A program made the translations under genes and the position numbers. Below the pieces are notes generated by a model. The model was given only the letters and a program-made list of their open reading frames with translations. It was not told where the DNA came from and did not search any database. Source: Daphnia pulex (taxonomy: Eukaryota; Arthropoda; Branchiopoda; Diplostraca; Daphniidae). Taken from it: 64,000 nucleotides of DNA. Of this stretch, positions 1 to 10,011 are shown piece by piece. The stretch covers positions 3,167,001 through 3,231,000 of the forward strand of contig NC_060022.1 in NCBI RefSeq assembly GCF_021134715.1. Reading direction: 5' to 3'. The first letter of the stretch is position 1; every line of letters starts with the position of its first letter.

Positions 1-415
1 TATGTACACACGGCTGCAATGACTCCTTCTCTTTGAACAATGGACATCCACAATCTGTCTGTCTCTTCTTCAAAAATATACAGCACCTGGATTCCCGCTA
101 GAGCCGGTTCCCCTTTTTACTAGTTTTGTTTTCAACTGCCTGTTTCTTTTTTTTGTTGCTTTGCACTCACGATACGCACGGCTTCACATGATTATATAGT
201 GAAATTGGTGGTGGTGCGACTGATAACTGGCATTCAACATTGGACTAGTTTGAACGATCGACACGACTACGTAGGTGAAGACCCGTGCATCAAAATGTCA
301 ATTTTTATCGTTGGAAGCAAACAAAAAACCGAAAGGATCCACTCATCAATAAAAAAAACCCGACCGGATATTCAAGGTTACACACAAAATTGGTGGTGAA
401 AAAGTTTTGATTTAC
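1..415 (-). other. Start of glypican intron 1 (runs off the window)
   Basis: This stretch lies downstream of the glypican first coding exon on the minus strand and begins with a GTAAAT donor at 415. No coding segment of the next glypican exon is visible, so the rest of the gene must lie beyond position 1. The short open frame on the plus strand has no recognisable domain. Confidence 0.6.
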
Positions 416-611
416 CTGCTGGGATGGGTAAATTGGATTGTGGCACGTCTCGGTCTGGCAATCCTCTGGCCCGATAGGCCGAACGAACTGATGAACAGGT
501 CACGTTGTTGTTACTGGGTGATGTCGGCAAAGAAGCGTTGACCAAGACGAAGGAAATCAGCAACAAGAAACACCATCGGTGGTGGGCATGAATAATTAAT
601 GGAGAAGCCAT
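416..611 (-). CDS. Glypican, first coding exon (partial gene)
   Basis: Glypicans are GPI-anchored heparan sulfate proteoglycans that shape Wnt, Hedgehog and BMP gradients at the cell surface. The 65 codons visible here start with a hydrophobic signal peptide (about residues 13-26, WCFLLLISFVLVNA). They continue into TCSSVRSAYRARGL and DVPQ, which match the conserved N-terminal glypican block (C-x2-VR-x-Y-x3-G...D-x-P) that precedes the first cysteine cluster in dally-like and vertebrate glypicans. Cys39 would be the first conserved cysteine. The exon ends in phase 1 at GCAG|GTAAAT. The remaining exons, including the glycosaminoglycan attachment sites and GPI signal, are outside the window. 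The family match is from memory and rests on a short stretch, but its position right after a signal peptide is as expected. Confidence 0.72.
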
Positions 612-1391
612 TTCTCACTCAGAACTTGTTGCTTTTTTTCGCACGACGAGCCTCCCAATGGCGGGGAAAAAAGAAGAATGGTCGCAGTTAAAAAATCACA
701 AAGAGAATTTTTCGTATTTTCTCCCCTTCTTTTTTTTTTTTTTTTTCAAACGGCCTTGGAATGTTTTCGAGATGGAAATTTATACAAATCACTCCCGGCT
801 GCCGGACGGATGAATCACCATCGTTGTTGTTGTTGTACGTTTCTTTTTTCTTTTTTGGGTTTGAACTTTTCTGTTTAACGAATGACCCGAAATGCACTCG
901 TGTTGGATGATGAGAGAAACGGAATTTCCACAATTGCCGACCGAAAATGTTCTTCCTCTTCGGCTTGGGAAACGAAAAACGGCGAATGAAGAAGCGTGGG
1001 AGGACGCGGCAGGACGCACACGCGGACCGATCGTTACTTGACTCTCGACTGAATTCGACTAACAATTTTTGCTTAGTGTCTCCCCCCTCCAAAAGATACA
1101 CACACACAGAACGGCGCGAGCGTCATGGCGCCAATTGGATGTCTGATGCCTTCAGGCCGTAGGGGAGGAGCGATAAATAAAATGAATAATCTACCTTTAC
1201 TGCCATCTAGCGGTCGTGTTGGAAACTCGATTGAAACTTTCGAAATGTCAAATGGGAAAATGCGGGATTTTCAAAGGAGTTCTGTTTCATTCGTTTTGGT
1301 TTACCAGTTTCGGCACTTCGTTTGGAGGTAATATTACTCAAATGAAGAATCCGAGAATGATAACAATTGAAATTAAGTAAAATGTATTAAA
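612..1391. other. Upstream region of the glypican gene
   Basis: This is the probable promoter and 5' UTR of the glypican. It contains T-rich and A-rich runs (about 728-746, 843-858) and CpG-containing DNA around 1000-1130. No TATA box was recognised. The open frames here are low-complexity and overlap on both strands, so none is called as a gene. A CTCF-like site lies at 1200-1213. Confidence 0.4.
1200..1213 (-). promoter_or_regulatory. CTCF-like site
   Basis: Read on the minus strand the site is CCGCTAGATGGCAG, which agrees with the CTCF core consensus CCASYAGRKGGCRS at 13 of 14 positions. It sits between the glypican 5' end and the tRNA-Ile gene. Related sites recur at 7503, 16712, 29568 and 44490. 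Whether a Daphnia CTCF binds it is inference. Confidence 0.4.
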
Positions 1392-1520
1392 TTCTCCAGG
1401 CGAGGCTCGAACTCGCGACCTCGGCATTACTTTTATTTTTATGTTCATATTATTAGTTTAGTTTCACACGTAGCTACTGTCGTATAAGTACCATGCGCTA
1501 ACCAACTGCGCCACTGGAGA
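1392..1520 (-). tRNA. tRNA-Ile (UAU anticodon) with 55-nt intron
   Basis: The mature 74-nt sequence folds as a complete cloverleaf. The acceptor stem is TCTCCAG/CTGGAGA with discriminator A, the B-box region is GGTCGCGAGTTCGAGCCTC, and the anticodon loop is CTTATAA (UAU). A 55-nt intron interrupts the loop one base 3' of the anticodon, the canonical tRNA intron position. Metazoan tRNA-Ile(UAU) genes typically carry introns, which supports the identity. An A run on the plus strand just downstream (about 1379-1382) gives the expected T-run terminator. Two further copies lie at 6573-6686 and 6987-7106. Confidence 0.93.
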
Positions 1521-1660
1521 TGATTTTATGCGATAATGTATACAATCCTGTGTTAATTAACTTTGGTCGATTGTTCCCGTTGGCAGTTTATGCCACGATA
1601 ACATTACTTGAATTGTATCACTACTTCGTTTCTTTTCCGCCTCGTTACTTGATAGCTACC

Positions 1661-1733
1661 TACTTCTTGCGGGACTCAAATCTGCAGTTCCCGGCTTAGG
1701 AGGCCGGTTCCTTATCCATTAGGTCATAGAAGT
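1661..1733 (-). tRNA. Degenerate tRNA-Arg (CCU anticodon), possible pseudogene
   Basis: The minus strand carries ACCTAATGGATAAGG, a perfect 5-bp anticodon stem CCGGC/GCCGG around the loop CTCCTAA (anticodon CCU), and a T-loop TTTGAGT, as in tRNA-Arg(CCU). The acceptor stem has six pairs and one mismatch. The T stem has two A-C mismatches, the D stem has an A-A mismatch, and the T loop is TTTGA rather than TTCGA. No T-run terminator follows closely. It is therefore either a divergent functional copy or, more likely, a decaying pseudogene or tRNA-derived repeat. Confidence 0.6.
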
Positions 1734-1918
1734 TGATTTACCTTAGAAATTTATGATTGAACATTCATAACTATAAGAAACCCAAGAAATAACACAAGGT
1801 AACAACACACTGATTAGCATTTTACATCTCTCGTTTATTGTCCTTTTACTTTTATTTCGGTAGACAACAAAAAAATTAGGAGGTATAATTAAGTGAAGAA
1901 GCTGAATGTCATAAACAG

Positions 1919-1987
1919 GATTCAGTGACTGGCGACTGCAGTACTGTAATTAATAAAAACGTAGTGCAGTCGCCAGTCACCGATTCA
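1919..1987. repeat. Perfect hairpin flanked by 6-bp direct repeats
   Basis: Two 16-bp perfect inverted arms lie at 1925-1940 (GTGACTGGCGACTGCA) and 1965-1980. After a single mismatch the pairing continues for three more bases, leaving an A/T-rich loop of about 16 nt. The hexamer GATTCA occurs immediately outside at 1919-1924 and again at 1982-1987, one base beyond the right arm, like a target-site duplication. It may be a tiny inverted-repeat element or a structured RNA. Confidence 0.7.
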
Positions 1988-3579
1988 TTTCAGAATCACC
2001 AACAGCGCGGGAATTGTGAGGATCTAAATTGAAATCGGAGAAAATAATTACATGTCAATACACTTATCCCATACCTGTTGGAATGTATTCCAATTTCAGA
2101 ATGAATTCATCAGTTATTTTAGGTTGCCCTTGGAAACAAGAAGTTTCAGCTTTCTCTCCATGTAATCATACAGCACATAATGATTTTACTCACCCAAATT
2201 CGTGAAGTAATCTATTCTAGTCTCATTAACGAGAAAATCTAAATTTGATAATTACTATCAATCAATGTTAGCGCATTTAAAAATTAAATTTGTGAGCAAT
2301 TATAGTAATGTAAACTGTAGTCAAATTAACCACTAGAATATCGACACGCAAGAAAAATGGATTGAATCACCAGTCAAAACCACAGAAAAGTAGCAACCGA
2401 CAAATCTTTTCCAAAAAAATGAAACTCGTTATCCAAGTCCTTATCAGTCAAACGATGACGATGACCTATTTGGGAACGAGGGAGTAGAAAACACGTAGAC
2501 ATAGAATGACCAGCACGGTTATAATGTAACATAAGGCTTAATCTCACAAATATGAAGAAATCTCGATATTTTTCAGTCTCTCTAATGAACGTCGTTTACG
2601 TTACATACCAATAGAAACTAGCAACATAATAAATTAAAGTTCACCTGAATATATAGTCCAGAGATTGTGTGGGCCAGCCTGCCGGTGTCCAAAGCTTGTG
2701 AGTAGCGACTGCGATGATCAAGGACTTTGCCGTCTTATATATACTAAGGAATGGTGCTATAGAGTCAAACCCTGAGGGGGGAAGGTCTTTGAGTACAGTG
2801 CCGAGGCTATTTTTTGTTTCGGATATTTTGGAGTGAAGTGAAAGTTTCACGCACGTTCTAGCATCTAAAAAAGATTGAAATAGTAAAGGAGAAGTTTTTT
2901 TTTGCTGGAAAAACTTGCGTGTTCATCGTCAACTAGTTTTTATATTGAGGCAGCGTAGTAAAACTTGATTCTGAAAACGGACAGCAGCAAATAAGTTAAG
3001 AATTTTGTGGGCATGAATACGTTTAGCAATTTTAAAGAATAAAATTTTAAATTCAGTATTTTACAGCGTAGGATATTGCACCCTTTGCATTCTGAGCTAA
3101 ATAAGTGTTATAGAAACACGTGCCAAATTGTGAAAGGATTATGAAAACTATACGGCGGAATTAAAACCCGATCAAATGGACAAGGCAGAATACTCTTTCC
3201 TGCTTTGTATGCTTAACCACCAACGATTTCTTCTTTTAAATTTCTAATTCTTCTAAACCAACAGATTGCGGGTGTTCCTCGATGTGTCCTTGATAAAAAA
3301 ATTAAAGAAACACAATTATATGCTTTTTAATCGACTACATGTTATCCAGCAAGAAGGCGAGGAGTTAACAAATGCACAATTGACATACACCATACACAAA
3401 AATATACCTAAGGCTGACAAAGATTAAAACTATCTTCAGTAGAAATTCGGACCAGAAATTTAACATCCATTTAACATTTTTACAGACTTATTGAACATTA
3501 TTTGGCTCTCATAAATTTTGTCGTTAGCATATTAAGGCAAAATGAGTCTAAACTGTAACACGAAATTATCTGAAAAATA
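1988..3579. other. A/T-rich intergenic DNA 3' of the transporter
   Basis: The stretch is A/T-rich with no supported gene. A 69-codon minus-strand open frame near 2641-2850 has no recognisable domain, no splice continuation and no family match, so it is not called. The lower end of this region must hold the 3' UTR of the SLC18B1-like gene. Confidence 0.5.
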
Positions 3580-5871
3580 TTAGCAAGTTGTTCCGTATGC
3601 TTGAGTCGACTCTGCGTCTTGAATAAGTCGTTCACGTTCGCCATTGATACCAATCGTAATTGAAGCGGTCTTTCCAACTTGCGTTATGTTGGAATTGCTG
3701 GATGCATCGTCTTCCGATATCAAAAGTGGTGACTTGGAAAGAGGAGGATTATTTTTCGTACGAGAGGCGGAAAATGCCACGTAAAACAGCAATATGAGAG
3801 CGACTGCAAAATTCAGTAATCCGATAGCTGTTATCGCCAGAGGAAAGCTATACACATCGACTAGAATACTGCCAATACATGGGCCTAAAACCTCCCTTTC
3901 CGTATAAATGAAAACAAAGTTTTAGAATGACATAATTTTTATGCATTAAATATCTATCATTATTTTCTTACCCTAATGAGTACATTGACGCCCACAGACC
4001 GGCAATGATGCTGTATGTACTCATTTCCGTTTCACAACCTACTTGCCTGGATAGAAATTAAACGAGATCAGTATGACGTAAGTTGACATTTTCGGTTGTT
4101 AAAAAAAAATTACACTGCGTGTTCAAGTAAAGCTTGATATGTGGGTACATAAGCCAATGCCACAAATGTTCCAATCAGAACAAGGGATACAATGTTGAGC
4201 CATAACACACTACGGAGAAATGAAATCGATTAATTTTTCGAAACGGGAATTAAAGTCTACAGTATTCAAATACTTTGGCATGTGTGGTAAAATTGGAGAA
4301 GGACCAAGTAGGAGTAAGCCAACTGCTGTGACAGACAACCCGATAATCATCATCAAAGTTCCGTGGTTGTACTTGCTTACTAACCAGCCCCAAAAAGGAC
4401 TTGAAATGGCAGAACTGACTGAAGTAATCAGGAACAGAAGACCCAGCTGCATCGGGCCCAATTTAAACTGAAAAAAAAGGAATAAGGAATGTAAGATAAT
4501 TTGTGCGTTCTATTGCTAAAAAGACAAGCAACTTTATACCTGTTCCATGTGAATGACCAAGGTCGGTTCTAAAACACTCCAGGCACTTGAAGATACAGCC
4601 ACCACTACGCAAATGATGAAAACAGCTGGTATTTTGAATATGATGGCCAAGACTTTAGTTCCAAGATTTCCTTTGGAATAAACGTGATTTGTTTCGGGAA
4701 GACAGAAAATGCTGAATGGTAAGATCAGTAGCATTACTGAACCCATGATATAGAAAGGAAGTTGTAATCCTCCCAATGTGAATAAGGATCCTTTAAGGAA
4801 AATAGCATAATTAAAGTGATCTTTACTTCTGATTACATAATAATTTGTTCAATCCTTACCACCCAGTAGAGGCCCAATGGAAAACCCTAGGCCAATGAAA
4901 GTTTCCAAAATTCCCTGCATCATTAATTTAACATGAATAAGATCCTTTAAAGTATAATAATGTCACAGTATATACATACCATAATTACACTAATTTTATC
5001 TGGAAATAAATTTGCAACATAGGTGGCCCCAGCTGTAGAGAAAGCTGAAGCCCCAACAGCTCCCAATCCTCTTACAACAAAGCACAGGATTGTAAATTGT
5101 GTGTCATCCTGAACATGTTCAAGGGTTCCAAATAAGAGATTACAGCTTCCACAGAGGAATACACCTGTTATTTGTTTATTTTAAAAAAATTAGATTTTAC
5201 ACAGTTGGTCTCTCAATTTACTTACAACTTATACTTACCTGTCGTAAACATAAATTTTGGTCCTATAGATGGTGTAATATGACCAAAAATTGGAGATGTA
5301 CAAAATACCACAGCAGGATGAATACTGAAAATAAGACCTAAAAATGTATTGATTAAATTACTGTGAGTTGTTATGTAACATGTCTTAACCGTATTACCAT
5401 AGGTGCTGGTTGAGATATTATGCAAAATGGCTATCTTGAATTTTGAATGAATAATGGGAAATTTATGTTAATAATAGTAACATGTAACTAAAACTATAAA
5501 AGTAATACCTCATAAAAGAACGTAGAAAGCATAGAAATTGTACAGAAACAAACAAAGTAGACAATACATATGATTGCAAGTGTCCATTTTTGATTTCGTT
5601 CTAGCTGCTTAAAAATTGCTCTATTTTTAGTAAGAATCAGGAATTTGTTCCTCAACTGTATAACTTCTTCATCAGAGTGCTCCAATCGTTTGTCATTGAG
5701 AACTGACACCGACATGCACCTAGCTGCTTGTGTAATCAGTTTTGCCGATGGACGATAATCAAGGAAAGCATGATCTGTAGTGTCTGTACCATCTATGCTT
5801 CCTACTGGTGAAACAACAATTGAATCACTCATTGTCGCAAACACACGGTGAGGTGAACTTGTTCGAACCAT
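3580..5871 (-). CDS. SLC18B1: MFS transporter, SLC18B1 (vesicular polyamine transporter) type, 10 exons
   Basis: This is a 12-helix major facilitator protein of the SLC18B1 branch, which in vertebrates loads polyamines into vesicles by proton exchange. Exons on the minus strand are 5871-5509, 5434-5398 (37 nt), 5337-5239, 5164-4980, 4914-4860, 4790-4540, 4467-4274, 4209-4114, 4046-3972 and 3895-3580. All joins are GT-AG and in phase, giving 556 aa. Family marks are YGLIFS followed by SPIFG in helix 2, CFVVRGLGAVGASA in helix 4, GILETFIGLGFSIGPLLGG (the hallmark GILET motif), and LGPCIGSILVD near the C-terminus. The N-terminus is a long cytosolic tail. The second ATG (5832) has a better context (ACAATGA) than the first, giving about 543 aa. 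Exon 8 could also end two bases earlier (donor GTGTAA), but only the GTAATT donor keeps the frame. The substrate is inferred from family only. Confidence 0.85.
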
Positions 5872-6572
5872 CAGCTACTGATTCCACTCTTGCACTGTAT
5901 TTGAATTTTGCGGTAGTGTTTTCACCCATGGCCCTGAAGATGGATTTAAGGTAAACAGCCCGTCAGTAGACACTAGCGCCAGAGCGGACATACCATGAAA
6001 CTCTTCGTTGTCAAGGGGTTGGGCGGGATTTTCGATCGATTGATTTTATGGGTCGATCGTCGATGTTTACAAATAATTAAATTCAACGATGAATCTTTAC
6101 AAATATTACTTATCGAAATGAAAAAATGGTTTCATAACTACAAAAAATACATTAACTGTTCGACGTTGGCATCGTTACTGTTTTTTTTTTTTTTTGTTGT
6201 TCTATTTTTCGAAACGCCTTAGCACTTTAGCAGTGGGCGGATGCGGATCTGGGACTATCGTCTCGATACTAGTTGATACGTGGTTTCTATCTGGACGATT
6301 ATTAGACCGATTGCGATGTTATACTTCTACTAAACAAAAACATTGCTAAACAGATGAACTAGTTATCAGATTTTCTAATTTTCTGTGGTGTATATTAATC
6401 TAACTGTATTACTGTAACAATAATAACATTTTCAGTGAATTTAGATTATTCATGTAAACCTCTTACTGGGTTCAGAAAATGGTGTATGGTTTCTCCCTTT
6501 CTCCTTTGATCTTCTTCATACAATAATGAAATGAAAATTGTCACAGGAGTAGTTTATCAATATATTTCAGAC
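5872..6572. other. Intergenic DNA 5' of the transporter
   Basis: This holds the probable promoter and 5' UTR of the minus-strand transporter, then A/T-rich DNA up to the second tRNA-Ile gene. A T14 run lies near 6181-6194. No TATA box, ORF with family similarity or other RNA gene was seen. Confidence 0.4.
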
Positions 6573-6686
6573 TTCTCCAGGCGAGGATCGAACTCGCGAC
6601 CTCGGCATTACTTCTATGTTACATGATATTCACGCTAAGTTACTGTCATATAAGTACCATGCGCTAACCAACTGCGCCACTGGAGA
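6573..6686 (-). tRNA. tRNA-Ile (UAU) with 40-nt intron
   Basis: The exonic sequence is nearly the same as in the gene at 1392-1520: same acceptor stem, D arm, anticodon stem and UAU loop, with one T-loop change (TTCGATC instead of TTCGAGC, as in many tRNAs). The intron is 40 nt and differs from the other copies except for its first bases, GACAGTA, directly after TACTTATAT. All features of a functional gene are present. Confidence 0.92.
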
Positions 6687-6986
6687 TGACATAATCAAAT
6701 TTAGCTGCTGATTTAATATGCCACGCTCAAAACAATTATAGCTTTTCATTGTTCTCTCATCTCTTAGGGGATGCCCTTTTATATCATGATGGTGTAGGTT
6801 AGTAAATAAAGTGTTTATCGCCCGTCTTTTGCTCTCGCATATTTTTATACGGCTTTGCTTCATACGTCATTATTCTGTGCGATAATATTTTTTTTCTGGT
6901 TATGTGTATCGATTAGTAATGCACCAGTAACTGAGACAATGGACAGTTAAAATTCTAAAATATTCCTAGTGTAAATAAAAATATCT

Positions 6987-7106
6987 TTCTCCAGGCGAGG
7001 CTCGAACTCGCGACCTCGGCATATCTTTAATGCTGTTATTGACATTTTTGCACATTCAGTTACTGTCTTATAAGTACCATGCGCTAACCAACTGCGCCAC
7101 TGGAGA
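6987..7106 (-). tRNA. tRNA-Ile (UAU) with 46-nt intron
   Basis: This third copy has the same mature sequence as the 1392-1520 gene and a 46-nt intron that starts with AGACAGTAAC. A run of five T follows the gene on the minus strand (plus-strand AAAAA near 6977-6981), as expected for an RNA polymerase III terminator. Together with the gene 300 bp away it forms a same-strand pair between the transporter and PUDP genes. Confidence 0.93.
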
Positions 7107-7719
7107 TGTCGCAAATAGAAAGAGAAACATATTAAACAAAAAACATAGAAAAAGGAATTCTTAAATTATTCTAGGCCAGCATATCAACCTTTCTAGTGAT
7201 TTGAATACTTTAGGTGTAATTTGCATAGGTTATTTGTAGGGCAGTCTGATCCGTGATTAACATAACAGCGCAACTTTGCGTTTCATGTTTTAAATCTCTA
7301 TTACCGCAAAGTTTCTCTAATAATATAGTAATATTTCTCTACACTCTGGGAAAGCATTCCAGAATTTTGCGACAATTATATAGAAGAAGATTTCCTTTAT
7401 ACATTATGCAAAATATCAAGTGTTCATCTCCGATACAACACTCATAATGTTCTTTCTTTACTTCTTACTTTGAATAAACCTGTAATTCGCTCCCTTACAT
7501 ACATGTCATCTAGCGGTCAACTTGAGAGGTGTATAGCTCGTTCTATACCAGACGAAATGCTCTTGGTTTGACATTGAGTTGACACAAACAAAATCAAAAC
7601 CCTCTGAACCCTTTACTTTACGTGCCTATGTGTCAGCGTAGTTTGGTAATATAGTATTATATAATACTAATCTTTGAATTAGTCAGTCGAAGATAGTCAT
7701 TGTCAGTAAATAAATTGCT
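7107..7719. other. Intergenic DNA upstream of PUDP, with a weak CTCF-like site
   Basis: The stretch is A/T-rich. At 7503-7516 on the minus strand lies CCGCTAGATGACAT, which matches the CTCF-type core at about 11 of 14 positions and shares CATCTAGCGGTC with the site at 1200. The last 150 bases should contain the PUDP promoter; no clear TATA box was seen. Confidence 0.4.
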
Positions 7720-7833
7720 ATGAAAGTAGTGATTGTTTTATCCTTAATATTAATCATTTTTGTTGATTTCTATAGGTTTTTCAAGCGTTACAAAAGCCGG
7801 CTAGTCCCAAGACGAAGAGGATACCAACTATAA
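7720..7833 (+). CDS. Small 37-aa membrane-type ORF in the PUDP leader (uncertain)
   Basis: The frame starts at an ATG with G at -3. It encodes a hydrophobic stretch (about residues 3-18, VVIVLSLILIIFVDFY) followed by a strongly basic tail (FFKRYKSRLVPRRRGYQL), a layout typical of single-pass micropeptides. It ends 46 nt before the PUDP start codon, so it would be an upstream ORF in the same transcript. Against it, TTTCTATAG at 7771-7779 reads as a good splice acceptor and GTAAAT at 7706 as a donor. A 74-nt leader intron would remove most of the frame. I do not recognise a homologue. Confidence 0.2.
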   Translation: MKVVIVLSLILIIFVDFYRFFKRYKSRLVPRRRGYQL

Positions 7834-7879
7834 ACCTTTCATTTCCTATTAGTGGATTCCTATCGTGGACGGAAAAAAA

Positions 7880-10011
7880 ATGGAACAGTTTGAACCAGTA
7901 ACTCACGTCCTTTTCGATATGGATGGCTTATTACTAGGTAATATGCCCAGCTGATTAGTTATTACACATTCATAGTATCTTATAAAAGCTCTTAGAAAAA
8001 CCATATTGTAATAGTAAAAAAATTTGTCCTTATTAGTAAGATAGTCTAACTTTTTTGCCTGGTGACTGAGCATCTTGAAATCATCTTTGTTGAAGAGTTA
8101 TTCAGCTTGATCATCTCTTAATGGGGCATCCGTTTGGATGCTCCCCTGATTCACAACTTTTTGTGCTACAGTTCCAATGTGATTATAGACACAGAAGACC
8201 TGTACACGATAGCAACCCAAGAGATTGTGAGTAAGCATGGCAAGGATTACACCTGGGATATAAAGACCACAGTTATGGGGTTTATTGGAAGGGATGTAGC
8301 CGTTGCCTTAGTTGAAAAAATGGAACTTCCCATGACTCCTGATGAGTATTTGCAATCCACTGGAGAACTCCTCTGCAAGTTATTTCCCACTTGCAAGCTG
8401 CTACCAGGTCAGCCTTCGTTTTAACCCAGAACCAAACTCAAGCACTGAAATCTAGTTTCCTACCTTTTGAAGATTTAATTTATGGGTAAAACTATTAAGT
8501 TTCAGATGACAACCTGCTGCGGAATCTGTAATCTCGAAAACATTCACATAGATTTCATGTTCCTGATTGTATTTGTTACACATTAGATACAGAAACTTTG
8601 TACACGATCACCATACAGCAGATTGCCGATCGATACGGAGGTAAGATTTTTACATGGGAGATGAAAAGTCGGCTAATGGGGATGATGGGGAGAGAAGCTG
8701 CAGTCGCCATCGTTGAAACTTTAGATCTTCCAATCGAGCCTGAGGAGTACATGTCTTCGTCGCAGAAAATTATGTCGCAGATGTTTCCTTCTTGTAAATT
8801 CTTACCAGGTCAGCTGAGAGGGTCCTAGTCATGGCCCATTGCCTTGAGTATTCCCTTATTTCCCTACCCGTGATTTTCCGTCGGCGGATGCACGACCGCA
8901 CTTCCCTTTCGTAGGATTTATAATTTCATCCCCTCTTCCTCACACGAAGCTAGTACGATGGTGATGCTGACGTTTTTTAACGAAGAGTCATCGGTCTGTG
9001 AATAATTCTTGTCGTGTGTGCATCCTGGTACTTAACGCCCTGGCGCCTCCCGCTTCCAATTAGATTCGGAGGAGATTTACTCACGGGCCATTCAAGAGGT
9101 ATCCGACCGACATGGAGGCAAGGCCTTCACCTGGGAGCTCAAAGTTCGCCAAATGGGACTAGTATCGGCAGATTTAGCTGCTCTAGTCGTCAAAGAACTG
9201 CAGCTTCCCATAACGGCTGAAGAATACTTGGCGGAAGTCGGGCCCGTCAACGTTAGGCTCTTTCCGAGTGCCAACTTGATGCCAGGTACCTGCATGACAA
9301 GAACATCATCGAATTCATCACAGACACATCGAACAGTCCGTGTGAGGGACATTTTGGAGCGCGACCCATTTCCGTTCATTCGTTTTTTTTTATTTTTCTC
9401 ATCTCATCTGTTTTGTTTTTATTTCAGTGTTTGAGTTTGACTTCTTATCAATTTATTTTTCCATTTGTTTTCATGCATTCAGCTCCCGACTGCTTTATTC
9501 CCTCCGATTTCATCATCTTTCTTTACGACCAACAGGTGCCGAGCGTCTGTTGCGCCACTTGCACTCGAAAGGAGTGCACATCGCAGTTGCCACGAGCAGC
9601 AGCCGCGAAAATTTCAAACTGAAAACCACTCACCACGGAGGTGTTTTTCAGCTGTTCAAGCACATTGTGACTGGCAGCTCAGATCCGGAAGTGAAGGCCG
9701 GCAAACCAGCTCCTGATATTTTCCTGATTTGCGCTTCTCGATTTCCCGAACCCGCTCCTCATCCGTCAAAGGTAATTCATCCTATCATTCTTCGACAAAT
9801 TGATTTGAATGACATTTCATTACGAATCCAACAGTGCCTAGTGTTTGAGGATGCCCCGAACGGAGTGAAAGCCGCACGAGCTGCCGGAATGCAAGTAGTG
9901 ATGGTTCCCGATCCTCGCATGGATCCGCTCTTGACTCAAGAAGCCACTCTTGTACTCAAATCGCTGGAGGAATTCAAACCGGAACTTTTCGGTTTACCTG
10001 CCTTTGACTAA
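7880..10011 (+). CDS. PUDP: Pseudouridine-5'-phosphatase (HAD superfamily) with three alternative cap exons
   Basis: PUDP (HDHD1) is a cytosolic HAD phosphatase that dephosphorylates pseudouridine 5'-monophosphate. Exon 1 (7880-7937) carries the catalytic DxD motif, [10 protein letters not shown], with D13 the nucleophile. Exon 3 (9536-9771) holds motif II (VATSSS) and KAGKPAPD with the motif III lysine. Exon 4 (9835-10011) holds motif IV ([17 protein letters not shown]) and the C-terminal ELFGLP, matching vertebrate HDHD1 closely. Between exons 1 and 3 lie three tandem versions of exon 2 (8189-8407, 8587-8808, 9064-9285). Each starts and ends in phase 1, is a multiple of three long, and encodes a full cap domain. 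Using one of them gives 229 or 230 aa, essentially the vertebrate length. Using more than one, or none, would also keep frame, so exclusivity is inferred from protein length. Possible poly(A) signal at 10358. Confidence 0.9.
8189..8407 (+). CDS. PUDP: PUDP alternative cap exon 2a
   Basis: This 73-codon exon begins [13 protein letters not shown] and ends KLLPG, flanked by ATTATAG and GTCAGC. The cap motif region reads [18 protein letters not shown]. By eye it shares roughly half its residues with exon 2b and fewer with 2c. It is one residue shorter than 2b and 2c after GKD. Its base composition is richer in A/T than exon 2c. Confidence 0.85.
8587..8808 (+). CDS. PUDP: PUDP alternative cap exon 2b
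   Basis: This 74-codon exon begins [19 protein letters not shown] and ends KFLPG, flanked by ACATTAG and GTCAGC. It keeps the cap motif [18 protein letters not shown] and has the same phase as its neighbours. The 5' splice context GTCAGCTGAGAG resembles that of exon 2a, consistent with origin by tandem duplication. Confidence 0.85.
9064..9285 (+). CDS. PUDP: PUDP alternative cap exon 2c
   Basis: This 74-codon exon begins [19 protein letters not shown] and ends NLMPG, flanked by AATTAG and GTACCT. The loop that reads GRD or GRE in 2a and 2b reads SAD here ([13 protein letters not shown]). It is the most divergent copy and the most G/C-rich, in that respect closer to exons 3 and 4. The changed cap loop lies where HAD caps contribute substrate-specificity residues, so a different substrate range is possible but unproven. 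Confidence 0.85.
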
